Positions 8,623 through 16,188 of a DNA stretch of 55,919 nt are shown in pieces. Under the pieces are notes generated by a model. It did no database searches. It was not told the origin of the DNA and saw only the letters and a program-made list of their open reading frames with translations. Numbering within the stretch: the first letter of the stretch is position 1; every line of letters begins with the position of its first letter. Origin of the DNA: Aestuariivita boseongensis (GTDB lineage: Bacteria > Pseudomonadota > Alphaproteobacteria > Rhodobacterales > Rhodobacteraceae); the NCBI RefSeq assembly GCF_001262635.1, contig NZ_JXYH01000025.1:1-55919 (forward strand), written 5' to 3'. Made by a program: the position numbers and the translations under genes.

Positions 8623-9321
8623 ATGAAGACATTTGTTAAACCGCTGGCCGCGGCCTCGTTTGTTGTGTCCGGGCTTTTGGCCTCAGCCGCTGGGGCAGAG
8701 ACGGCCCCGCCGCCGCCCTATCTAATGACCGGGGCCAACACCGTCACCATCGCCGTGACCTGGGATGCGGACAGCCTGGACGGTTTGCTGCCCGATGGCG
8801 TGGAACCTGCTGACGATCTGTCGGGCGGTTTGAACGTTTATGATGCCGAAGGCGGCTTTGGTCTGACGCCCTACAGCGCGGCCTATGCCTATATCAACGT
8901 GAAGGGGTTTGATTCCGCCATCGGCGCGCCGGCGCGGTATATCATTGGCGGCTGGTATGGCCCGGATCCCAAGGTCGCGGCGGCGATGAACACCCATTTC
9001 AACGCGGGCGTTGGCACCGGGGATGCCAACCAAAGCGGGTCGGGCGACACATGGACCGGCACCGGCGGCGATGGCACCGGGTCGATCACGATTGTCATCA
9101 AACCGGGCAGTGAATGCGGCCCCGCGGCAGGCACGCTGAATTACGTGGGCACAACAGGTGAGGCCGGGCTGAAGATCCCGTTCACCGGGTCCTTCTGCGG
9201 GGGCGAGGCCGTGTCCGTCGATATTCAGGGCGCAGAAGGCAGCGCCTTGGCACAGGTGAAAGTGGATCAGATCCTGGGCGGTGGCCGCCTGCTGGACGGC
9301 ATCTTTACCTTCGCCGATTAA
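8623..9321 (+). CDS. Secreted protein resembling the acetoacetate decarboxylase fold
   Basis: This 232-residue protein has a clear Sec signal peptide (MKTFVKPLAAASFVVSG, cleavage near residue 25 after AGA). The mature N-terminus recalls the acetoacetate decarboxylase superfamily: a strand, then LDGLLPDGVEPADDLSGGLNVY, then PYSAAYAYINVKGF, like the LPEGLEP and PYxEA signatures of that fold. The middle is rich in Gly, Ser and Thr. Two cysteines (in GSECGPA and GSFCGGE) could form a disulfide. I see no catalytic lysine motif I can name, so decarboxylation is not claimed; ligand binding in the periplasm is equally possible. The ATG follows GGGAGG, which fixes the start over an upstream in-frame codon at 8566. 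Confidence 0.7.
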   Translation: MKTFVKPLAAASFVVSGLLASAAGAETAPPPPYLMTGANTVTIAVTWDADSLDGLLPDGVEPADDLSGGLNVYDAEGGFGLTPYSAAYAYINVKGFDSAIGAPARYIIGGWYGPDPKVAAAMNTHFNAGVGTGDANQSGSGDTWTGTGGDGTGSITIVIKPGSECGPAAGTLNYVGTTGEAGLKIPFTGSFCGGEAVSVDIQGAEGSALAQVKVDQILGGGRLLDGIFTFAD

Positions 9322-9330
9322 GTGAGTTTT

Positions 9331-9357
9331 GCGTGACGTCCCGCCGGGGCGTCACGC
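9331..9357. repeat. Hairpin between convergent genes
   Basis: GCGTGACG at 9331-9338 pairs exactly with CGTCACGC at 9350-9357 around an 11-base loop. It sits between the forward secreted-protein gene (stop 9321) and the reverse tetR gene (stop 9352-9354). It lacks a T-tract on either strand, so termination would be weak or factor-dependent. Confidence 0.45.
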
Positions 9358-10029
9358 CGCATCGGGGCGGATGGCCCTGACAAAGGATGTCGCGATCTTC
9401 TCGGGCGATGTTCCGCGTTTCTTGGAGTACCACACAGGCACCCAGTTCAGCGCACCCAGCAGCTGAAGGCGCAAAAGCCTGCGATCCGCATCATCCGGCA
9501 GGTCGATATCCTCAAACAGGCGTTTGAAGATCTCCTCATATTCGCGGCGATGCGCTTTGAGCTTCTGGTTCAGCTCTTCACGGTCCTCGGCGAAATTGGG
9601 TGAGATGATCGTGACCAGATTGCCGCTGCCCAGAAGCGCCTTCAGGTGAGCGACGGCGGCACGTTCCAGCCGATCCCACGGCGTTGTGCCCTTGGCGATG
9701 GCGGCCTCGGTATCGGCGATCATGTCCGTGACCACCCGCTCGTGAATGGCCAGCAGCATGTCTTCTTTTGACGGGAAGTGATAATAGAGCGAGCCCGGCA
9801 GCATATCGACAGCAGCTGCGATATCGCGCATGGAGGTGCCGTCAAACCCGTGGCGCGCGATCAGTGCAGATGCTTTGCGAAGAACATCTTCGCGCTTGTT
9901 TCTGCGACGCGGTCGCTGTTGAGTTTGCGTGTCGTCTTGCGCGCGCGCACGTGCCTGTTGCGGTGCCAAAGACCCGGCCTCCCTTTTTGCTGGCCCGCGG
10001 GCGAGACGGGCGGCTGTGATCAGGCGCAT
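9352..10029 (-). CDS. TetR/AcrR-family transcriptional regulator
   Basis: The product has up to 225 residues. After a basic low-complexity N-terminus it has the TetR DNA-binding domain. The visible stretch is REDVLRKASALIARHGFDGT, then SMRDIAAAVDMLPGSLYYHFPSKEDML, with the helix-turn-helix and the YYHFxSKE signature. The C-terminal helical half is the ligand and dimer domain. An ATG nearer the domain could be the true start. It is divergent from the enoyl-CoA hydratase gene, and a half-copy of the shared operator motif (CGATTGTTTG, 10057-10066) lies between them. It is therefore the best candidate to control the sites at 1403, 16117 and 19601. The effector may be an acyl-CoA (inference). Confidence 0.88.
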   Translation of the reverse strand: MRLITAARLARGPAKREAGSLAPQQARARAQDDTQTQQRPRRRNKREDVLRKASALIARHGFDGTSMRDIAAAVDMLPGSLYYHFPSKEDMLLAIHERVVTDMIADTEAAIAKGTTPWDRLERAAVAHLKALLGSGNLVTIISPNFAEDREELNQKLKAHRREYEEIFKRLFEDIDLPDDADRRLLRLQLLGALNWVPVWYSKKRGTSPEKIATSFVRAIRPDAA

Positions 10030-10056
10030 ATATGTACGCCTTGGCCGTTATTCTAC

Positions 10057-10066
10057 CGATTGTTTG
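10057..10066. promoter_or_regulatory. Half-site of the shared operator between tetR and the hydratase gene
   Basis: CGATTGTTTG matches exactly the core and right half of the palindromes at 1403-1422 and 16117-16134 (reverse complement CAAACAATCG). The other half is poorly conserved. Its place between the divergent tetR and catabolic gene is where autoregulation would be expected. Confidence 0.35.
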
Positions 10067-10121
10067 TTTGAATTTCGAGGATGAAAATTCTAGGCTTGGT
10101 TTGCATTTGGGGAGGTGTGAA

Positions 10122-10925
10122 ATGTCCGGTGGTCAGACGGTTTTGACGGTCAATGGCGCGATTGCAGAGATCGTGTTTCACAATGCCGATCAGGGGTTCA
10201 TGGATCGCGCGATGGAAGCCGATCTGCTGAAGGCGATAGAGCAGATTGCAGGCGATCCGTCGATCCGGGTTTGTGTTCTGTCCGGGGCTGAACCGGGCGT
10301 GTTTATCCGGCATTACGATCTGAAGGTGCTGGCCCCGCAGGCCGCGCAGATGGCTGCGCGCGAGATGGTTTTTACCACTGACCGCCCGGTGCCCGAAGCG
10401 CCCATTCATATCGCCATGCGGCTGATGGAGGGCAGCGAGACGATTTTTATCGCGGCAATGACCGGCACCGCGATGGGGGGTGGGTTCGAATTGGCGCTGG
10501 CCTGTGATCTGCGCATCGTGCAGGCGGGCGATCACGAATATGGTTTGCCGGAGATCAATCTGGGCATCCTGCCGGGCGCGGGGGGCACGCAGCGCTTGCC
10601 GCAGATTGTCGGCCAGTCGCGCGCGCTGCACATGACGCTAACCGGCGATACGCTGAGCCCGGATGAGATGGTGGCGGCGGGCCTTGCCTCGGCCTCAGTG
10701 GCCGATGCGCGGGCGGAGGCCTTGGCGCTGGCGCAGCGCATGGCGGGAAAGCCCGCGCGGGCGGCCAGTCATATCAAGCGGCTTGTGCGTCAGGCGATGT
10801 CGGCGGGGCCTGAGACTTTTGCGGATGAACGCACGCTTTTCTGCGATCTGATGGTGCAGCCGGACGCAAACCGGCTGCTGACCGAAGGGGCAGAGGGCGC
10901 GCGGCGGATCACCGACGAGCCTTGA
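10122..10925 (+). CDS. Enoyl-CoA hydratase/isomerase (crotonase family)
   Basis: This 267-residue crotonase-fold protein typically hydrates or isomerises an enoyl-CoA. The oxyanion-hole and CoA-binding stretches are visible: IAAMTGTAMGGGFELALACDLRI, and YGLPEINLGILPGAGGTQRLPQIVG, which includes the conserved LPGAGGTQRL of active hydratases with the expected glutamate in PEINLG. The start at 10122 follows GGGGAGG; an upstream in-frame start at 10032 would run through the promoter region. It is the only forward gene of the pair with divergent tetR and converges on the thiolase gene that ends at 10932, with a GAGCCGGCTC palindrome at the junction. The substrate chain is unknown. Confidence 0.88.
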   Translation: MSGGQTVLTVNGAIAEIVFHNADQGFMDRAMEADLLKAIEQIAGDPSIRVCVLSGAEPGVFIRHYDLKVLAPQAAQMAAREMVFTTDRPVPEAPIHIAMRLMEGSETIFIAAMTGTAMGGGFELALACDLRIVQAGDHEYGLPEINLGILPGAGGTQRLPQIVGQSRALHMTLTGDTLSPDEMVAAGLASASVADARAEALALAQRMAGKPARAASHIKRLVRQAMSAGPETFADERTLFCDLMVQPDANRLLTEGAEGARRITDEP

Positions 10926-10931
10926 GCCGGC

Positions 10932-12191
10932 TCACGCGGAGGGCGCTTCCAGAAGGATGACAGAGCAGGCGGCCTCGTCAAAGCCGATCACACCGCCGCC
11001 GTTTTCCGCCAGCGCGATGCGCGCGCGGCCCGTTTGCCGGTCACCCGCTTCGCCGCGCAGTTGCAGCGCCAGTTCATGGATCATCGACAGGCCCGTGGCA
11101 CCGACCGGGTGCCCCTTGGACACCAATCCGCCCGACAGGTTGACCGGCAGGCGGCCGCCCAGCTTGGTCGCACCATCTTCGACCAGCTTGCCGCCTTTGC
11201 CATCCTCGGCAAATCCCAACATCTCCAGCTGGAAGATCTCGCAGAACGACGTGGCATCGTGGAGTTCGATCAGGTCAACATCCGCTGGCGTCAGCCCGGA
11301 TTTGGCATAGGCCTTTTGCGCCGCCACGCGGCTGAGGCCCGGTTCGGATGGATCGCGATACTTGCCGCCCGTCAGGACCGAAGCGCGGACCTTGACCGCG
11401 CGGTCGCGGATGTCCTTGGGTTGGCGCGCAAGGACCTCTTCCGACACGAGGATCGCAGCGGCCGCCCCGTCGCCGATGGGCGCGGCCATGGAGCGCGTGA
11501 TAGGCCAGGAGACCTCACGATCGGCCAGAGCCTCTTCCACCGGAACCTCGAAGCGATACTGCGCCTTTGGGTTCATCGATCCGTGCCAGTGGTTTTTCGA
11601 TGCGGCGATGGCAATCTGTTCCTGGGTGGTGCCATAGGTCTTCATGTGCCAGGCGGCCTGCATGGCATAGGTGTCCATGAAGACGGTGCCGCCGGCGGCG
11701 TTGGGGTCAAAGGGTTTACCTGCCTCTTCCCCGCGCTTGGCGTAGTAGTCGTGCCATTCCTGCGGGTCCATCTGGTCGATGCCGCCTTCGAAAATTTCCA
11801 GCGTGCGGGCGGCGTCGCCTTGCACGAAGGTTTTTTCGACGCCGATGGCCAAAGACACATCCATATCGCCCGAGGCCACGTCTTTCCACGCGCCGTGGAA
11901 GGCCATTGACGCCGTCGCGCAGCCGCCTTCCACGTTGATCATGGGCACCCGTTCGGGGAAGAGCCCCTCGCGCACCAGTGGGGTGAAGCAGACCTGCCCG
12001 CGGATGTTGCGTTGACCAAAGGTGCCCATGCCGCAATTGCCGAACCAGGCCTGTTCGATGGCGTCGCCGTTGTCCCAACCGGCATCGGCGATCACGTCCA
12101 GATATGCCTCGCGACTCAGGTCTTTGAAGCTGTCCCCGGGGCGTTTGCCGAAGGCGGTGCAGGAGGTGGCAAGCACATAAACATCACGCAT
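10932..12191 (-). CDS. Thiolase-family protein (SCP-x-like acyl-CoA thiolase)
   Basis: The product has about 419 residues, starting MRDVYVLATSCTAFGK. The acylated cysteine lies in NVEGGCATASMAFHG (Cys91). The HDATSFCEIF and SKGHPVGATGLSM stretches provide the catalytic histidines typical of SCP2/lipid-transfer-type thiolases, which cleave branched or sterol-like 3-ketoacyl-CoA. The classical C-terminal CxG cysteine loop is replaced by ENGGGVIGFDEAACS, as is usual for this subgroup. The frame continues upstream to 12533, but that part reads out of the overlapping reductase gene; the ATG at 12191 overlaps its stop by 8 bp. It is the last gene of the P450-ligase-reductase-thiolase operon. Confidence 0.88.
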   Translation of the reverse strand: MRDVYVLATSCTAFGKRPGDSFKDLSREAYLDVIADAGWDNGDAIEQAWFGNCGMGTFGQRNIRGQVCFTPLVREGLFPERVPMINVEGGCATASMAFHGAWKDVASGDMDVSLAIGVEKTFVQGDAARTLEIFEGGIDQMDPQEWHDYYAKRGEEAGKPFDPNAAGGTVFMDTYAMQAAWHMKTYGTTQEQIAIAASKNHWHGSMNPKAQYRFEVPVEEALADREVSWPITRSMAAPIGDGAAAAILVSEEVLARQPKDIRDRAVKVRASVLTGGKYRDPSEPGLSRVAAQKAYAKSGLTPADVDLIELHDATSFCEIFQLEMLGFAEDGKGGKLVEDGATKLGGRLPVNLSGGLVSKGHPVGATGLSMIHELALQLRGEAGDRQTGRARIALAENGGGVIGFDEAACSVILLEAPSA

Positions 12192-13173
12192 TGTGGTCTC
12201 CTTCCAGAAGGATTTTTCCGTTGCGGCCACCGCGCGCGGCATGGGCGACGGCCTCTTTGATCTGATCGAGCGGATAGCGCGCGTCCACGTCCGTTTGCAG
12301 CACACCTTCGGCCAGTTTGGCCTCAAGGAAGGCATGCAGGTCGCGCATCTTTTCGGGGGTCGCGGTGCGGTACCAATCGAAAAGCCAGAAGCCCTGCAGC
12401 CGCACATCGCGGAAGACGACATCGCGTGCGTCCATCTCGTTCGGTTGGCCCGAAAGGAGGCCATAGGCCACCACCGTGCCGCGATCGGCCAGTGCGGCGC
12501 CAAGGGCGCGGGTGGCGGTGCCGCCCACGGCATCCAGCGCGAGTTTTGGCGCGCCGTCTGCGGCAGCGGTGATGGCGGCGGCGAGGTCCTGGCCCTCGTC
12601 CACGATGACGACGTCCGCGCCGTCAGCCGTCAGCGCCTCGGCCACATCGGCGCGGCGGACGATGTTGACCGTATGCAGCCCGCGTTCACGGGCAAAGCGG
12701 ATGACCATGCGCCCCACGTTGGAATTGGCGGCGTTCTGCACGACCCAATCGCCCGGTTGCAGATCGACGATATCGCTCAGCATCAGGTGGGCGGTGCCCG
12801 GATTGGCGCGCATCAGCGCCGCCTGTTCGGGATCCGCGCCCGCCGGGGCCTTTGGCGCCATGCGTTCGTGCAGGATCAGGGTATCGGCCCAAAACCCACC
12901 GCCTACGGGCAGCACGGCATCGCCAACGGAAAGCCGTGTGACCCCTTCGCCCACCGCATCCACGATACCATAGGCCCCCACGCCGGGAGTGGCCGGCAAG
13001 GTGATAGGTTCGGCGCCATAACGGCCCTCGATCGAGAGTAGATCGGCGGGGTTGATCGTCATCACCTGATTGCGCACACGCACCTCGCCGGGGCCGGGGG
13101 TGGGGTCGTCTTCTTCGATGATCTCGATCACCTTGGCCGGGTCGCCATGCTGTCGGAAGATCGCGCGTTTCAT
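12184..13173 (-). CDS. Zinc-independent MDR alcohol dehydrogenase / enoyl reductase-like protein
   Basis: This 329-residue medium-chain dehydrogenase/reductase begins MKRAIFRQHGDPAKVIEIIE. It has a GroES-like N-terminal domain, then an NAD(P)H-binding Rossmann half with NAANSNVGRMVIRFARERGLHTVNIVRR, and VVIVDEGQD further on. The overall form resembles mitochondrial 2-enoyl-CoA/ACP reductases (MECR/Etr1) and quinone oxidoreductases. No structural-zinc cysteine cluster is visible. In this operon a 2-enoyl-CoA reductase or ketone reductase role is plausible. It overlaps the CoA ligase by 4 bp and the thiolase by 8 bp, indicating coupled translation. Confidence 0.85.
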   Translation of the reverse strand: MKRAIFRQHGDPAKVIEIIEEDDPTPGPGEVRVRNQVMTINPADLLSIEGRYGAEPITLPATPGVGAYGIVDAVGEGVTRLSVGDAVLPVGGGFWADTLILHERMAPKAPAGADPEQAALMRANPGTAHLMLSDIVDLQPGDWVVQNAANSNVGRMVIRFARERGLHTVNIVRRADVAEALTADGADVVIVDEGQDLAAAITAAADGAPKLALDAVGGTATRALGAALADRGTVVAYGLLSGQPNEMDARDVVFRDVRLQGFWLFDWYRTATPEKMRDLHAFLEAKLAEGVLQTDVDARYPLDQIKEAVAHAARGGRNGKILLEGDHNA

Positions 13174-14840
13174 GCCTTGCTCCGTTTCTTGAGATCGCGC
13201 AGGTCCACCACGCCCGGGGCGCAGCGCGGGTCGTCCACATCGGGAAAGATCAGGCCCTTGCGCACTTTCTGCGTGCCGGTGCGCGGCAGATCATCGACGA
13301 AAGCCACCCAGCCAGGCAGCTTGTAATAGGCCACCAGTTCACGCGCGCTGTCAAAGATGGCCCGAGCGGTGTCCGCGTCGCGGGGCGTGCCCGATTTGGG
13401 CAGGATGCAGGCCATCACTTCCTCGTCGCGCATCTCGTCCACAACGCCTATGACGGCGACGGCCTCGACCGCCGGATGGCCGATCAGGGCGTTTTCCACT
13501 TCGGCGGCCGAGATGTTTTCGCCCGAGCGCCGGATGATGTTTTTGCGTCGTTCCACGAAATGCAGCATGCCGTCGGGTTCCTGCACCACCACATCGCCGG
13601 TGTGAAACCAGCCTGAGCGCCACGCCTCGGCGGTGGCGTCGGGGTTTTTCAGGTATTCGCGGAAGAAGCCTTGGCGCGGGTCGGGGCCGTGGGCGCGTAC
13701 GACCAATTCGCCTTCGGTGCCGGGGCGGACGGGCGCGCCAGCCTCATCAACGACGCGGGCATCGAGATCAGGGGTCGCTGTGCCAAAGGCGCGGGTGTGG
13801 ATGCGGCGCGGCTCGATGCAATCGCCGAGGAAGCGGCCGGTTTCGGTCATGCCCCAGACCTCGACCATGGGCACGCCGAAGCGATCTTCGAACTCCTGAT
13901 GGATGCGCGGTTCAAGCCCTGCGCCGAGGCCGAAGCGCAGATTGTGTTGCTCCTCGGCCGGCTCAGCGTCGCGTTTCAAGAGGATTGGCGGGATGATCCC
14001 GAGGTAGTGCATCGCGGTCGCGCGGGTGGTGACGATGTCCTGCCACCAGCTGGCCGGGTGGAACCGGTCGGGCAGGATCAGGCAGTTGCCGGTCAGGATC
14101 AGCGCGGTCAGCGTGTTGATGCCCGCGTTCACGTGGAAAACCGGCAGCGGTACAAAGATGCGGTCGGCGCGCAACTGCAGCGCCAGCCGTCCGCCGAGGC
14201 GGGCATAGGCGAGGCCCACGGCGAAATGGTATTCGTGATCGATCACGCAGCCCTTAGGCCGCCCCGTGGTGCCAGAGGTGTAGATCAGCGCGGCCTCGGC
14301 CTGCTGTCCGGTGCCGCGGGGGTGAGGCGCGCTCGGCGCTTGCGGGAGCGGATCGGTCTCCAAAACCGCCGCGACGCCCAGCTTGCCCGCAACACGCTGA
14401 AGCTGATCGATATTGTGGGGCAGACCAAGGGCCAGGTCGGCCTCGGAATGCTCCAGCAGGTAGGTGAGTTCGTGGTCCAGATAGTCGGGATTGACCGGCA
14501 CCTGCGTGGCCTGCAGCGCATAGAGCGCGAGCTGGGTGAAGATATGTTCGGGCCGGTTATCAAGCATCAGCGCCACGCGATGGCCCGCGCCGTAGCCTGC
14601 GGCGCGCAGCCGGTCGATGCGGCGCTGAACCTGTGCCAGCGCATCGCCGTAGGTCACCTCAAACCCGTCCGGGTGATAGGCGCGCCCCTCGCGTGGCGGC
14701 ACGCACAGGAAAGGCAGATCGGGATGCATCTGAGCGGCTTCGACAAAGGCCTCATAGGCGGTGTCGCACCGGGTGGCGAGCGCCTCGGCCGCCTCGCGGG
14801 CGGGCGTGCCGTCGATCTGTGGGGGAAGCGCGCGGGCCAT
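13170..14840 (-). CDS. AMP-forming acyl-CoA ligase (CaiC-like)
   Basis: This 556-residue ANL ligase has the P-loop IYTSGTTGRPKGCVIDH, the WFHTGDVVVQEPDG motif, the hinge VERRKNIIRRSGENISAAEVE and the C-terminal lysine motif PRTGTQKVRKGLIFPD. The RRSGENISAAEVE form groups it with carnitine/crotonobetaine- and bile-acid-type CoA ligases rather than with the two ligases at 4378 and 7028. It begins 6 bp after the P450 stop and overlaps the reductase by 4 bp. The P450 product may therefore be its substrate (inference). The acid itself cannot be identified. Confidence 0.9.
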   Translation of the reverse strand: MARALPPQIDGTPAREAAEALATRCDTAYEAFVEAAQMHPDLPFLCVPPREGRAYHPDGFEVTYGDALAQVQRRIDRLRAAGYGAGHRVALMLDNRPEHIFTQLALYALQATQVPVNPDYLDHELTYLLEHSEADLALGLPHNIDQLQRVAGKLGVAAVLETDPLPQAPSAPHPRGTGQQAEAALIYTSGTTGRPKGCVIDHEYHFAVGLAYARLGGRLALQLRADRIFVPLPVFHVNAGINTLTALILTGNCLILPDRFHPASWWQDIVTTRATAMHYLGIIPPILLKRDAEPAEEQHNLRFGLGAGLEPRIHQEFEDRFGVPMVEVWGMTETGRFLGDCIEPRRIHTRAFGTATPDLDARVVDEAGAPVRPGTEGELVVRAHGPDPRQGFFREYLKNPDATAEAWRSGWFHTGDVVVQEPDGMLHFVERRKNIIRRSGENISAAEVENALIGHPAVEAVAVIGVVDEMRDEEVMACILPKSGTPRDADTARAIFDSARELVAYYKLPGWVAFVDDLPRTGTQKVRKGLIFPDVDDPRCAPGVVDLRDLKKRSKA

Positions 14841-14846
14841 CGCGGT

Positions 14847-16088
14847 TCAGCCGCGCAACAGGACAGGCAGGCGGCGTGTGCCGCGCGGCACCATCGCGTC
14901 GAGCCATTCGGGCGGCGCAGACGGATCCAGGGCGAGGTTCGGGAAGCGGGCAAAGAGCCGTTCGACGGCGATGCGCCCTTCCTCTCGCGCGAGTTTCGCG
15001 CCAAGGCATAGGTGGATGCCTTGTCCGAAGGTCAGGTGGCGGTTCTGCTGGCGGGTGATGTCGAAGCGGTCGGCATCGTCAAACATGCGCGGATCGCGGT
15101 TGGCGGAATTGACCATCACAAAGACACGCTCGCCCTCGCGGATCTGCCGCCCGTGCAGGTCGTGATCCTGCGCGGCCACGCGCACAAGCGCATTCGTGGG
15201 GCCGTCAAAGCGCAGCACTTCTTCGATCGTGCTGTCGATCAGGGCGGGGTCGGATTTGAGCTTGGCCAGCTGATCGGGGTGGCGCAGCAGCAGAAGCGTG
15301 GCGTTGCCGATCAGGTTGGTCGTCGTCTCGTGCCCGGCAAAAAGGACAAGGATGCAGGTGGCGATCAGCTCGTCCTCGCTGAGTTTGTCGCCTTCGTCGC
15401 GGGCGTTGATCAGGTCCATCAGGAAGCCGGGCTTGGGGTTTTCCGTGCGTTCCTTGATCAGCTGGGCGAAATAGGATGACATTTTCTGGCAACCCCGCGC
15501 GGCGCGTTCGTATTTGTCACCTGAATTGCGTGCGCCGCCGATGAAGACGGCCATGTCGTCTGACCATTCCTTGAAGTCGTCCAGCATGTCGCGCGGCACA
15601 TCCAGCAGGTCCATGATCACAAAGGCGGGCAGTTGCAACGCGTATTCGCGGATGAGGTCCACGTCATTTTTGCCCGAGGCTTCCAGCCGGTCCAGCAGCA
15701 TATCCGTGATCTCGATAATCTGCGGGCGCATGTCTTCGATGGCCTTGGCCGTGAAGGCGTGGCGCATGATCCGACGGACGCGCGTGTGATCGGGCGGATC
15801 GCGGAAAGCAAGCCAGAGGTTGAGATAGTGGATGATGTCCTTGAGCAGTTCGGCATCGGCTGGCGGCAGGGCGTTATAAAACTGCGTCAGCCGCTTGACC
15901 GACAGATCGTCAGACAAGAGCAGGTCGCGCACATCGGTATAACGCGTGATGATCCAGGATTTCAGAGAGGGGCTCCAATGCACCGGGTCGTCTTCGCGCA
16001 AGCGGGCATAGACCGGGAACGGATCGGCCATGACGGCAGGGTCCGAGGGATCATAGATGATATCCTCTGCGGTATGCGCGGCGGTCAT
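14847..16088 (-). CDS. Cytochrome P450 monooxygenase (soluble bacterial class I)
   Basis: This protein of about 413 residues has all P450 signatures. The I-helix is AGHETTTN, the ExxR element lies in STIEEVLRFDGPT, and the heme loop is FGQGIHLCLGAKLA with the cysteine ligand at about residue 361. It has no membrane anchor, so it is a soluble enzyme that would receive electrons from a ferredoxin and reductase; neither is encoded nearby. An in-frame ATG exists at 16121. GGGAGG seven bases before the ATG at 16088 (MTAAHTAED) decides the start. It is first in an operon with ligase, reductase and thiolase, and the shared palindrome lies about 30-45 bp upstream. It probably hydroxylates the compound that is then activated and cleaved. 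Confidence 0.93.
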   Translation of the reverse strand: MTAAHTAEDIIYDPSDPAVMADPFPVYARLREDDPVHWSPSLKSWIITRYTDVRDLLLSDDLSVKRLTQFYNALPPADAELLKDIIHYLNLWLAFRDPPDHTRVRRIMRHAFTAKAIEDMRPQIIEITDMLLDRLEASGKNDVDLIREYALQLPAFVIMDLLDVPRDMLDDFKEWSDDMAVFIGGARNSGDKYERAARGCQKMSSYFAQLIKERTENPKPGFLMDLINARDEGDKLSEDELIATCILVLFAGHETTTNLIGNATLLLLRHPDQLAKLKSDPALIDSTIEEVLRFDGPTNALVRVAAQDHDLHGRQIREGERVFVMVNSANRDPRMFDDADRFDITRQQNRHLTFGQGIHLCLGAKLAREEGRIAVERLFARFPNLALDPSAPPEWLDAMVPRGTRRLPVLLRG

Positions 16089-16116
16089 GTGATGTCCTCC
16101 CAGAGTAATCGCATCT

Positions 16117-16134
16117 ACCAAACGTTCGTTTGAT
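16117..16134. promoter_or_regulatory. Putative TetR-type operator before the P450 operon
   Basis: ACCAAACGTTCGTTTGAT is a near-palindrome with exact CAAACG/CGTTTG arms. It differs from the sites at 1403-1422 and 19601-19620 mainly in the two central bases. It lies about 30 bp before the P450 ATG at 16088, a position suited to repression. Confidence 0.55.
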
Positions 16135-16188
16135 TAGTACAGTAGTTCTAGTCGTCCTCAGTCCAATATTCAAGCGCCTGGCCCGAGC

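Noticed and set aside
9331-9357. Bidirectional intrinsic terminator
   Set aside because: The stem is good, but there is no T-tract on either side, so it is listed only as a hairpin.
13671-15011. 446-codon forward frame across the ligase and P450 genes
   Set aside because: It is the shadow of two genes with all catalytic motifs on the reverse strand; it has no known domain.
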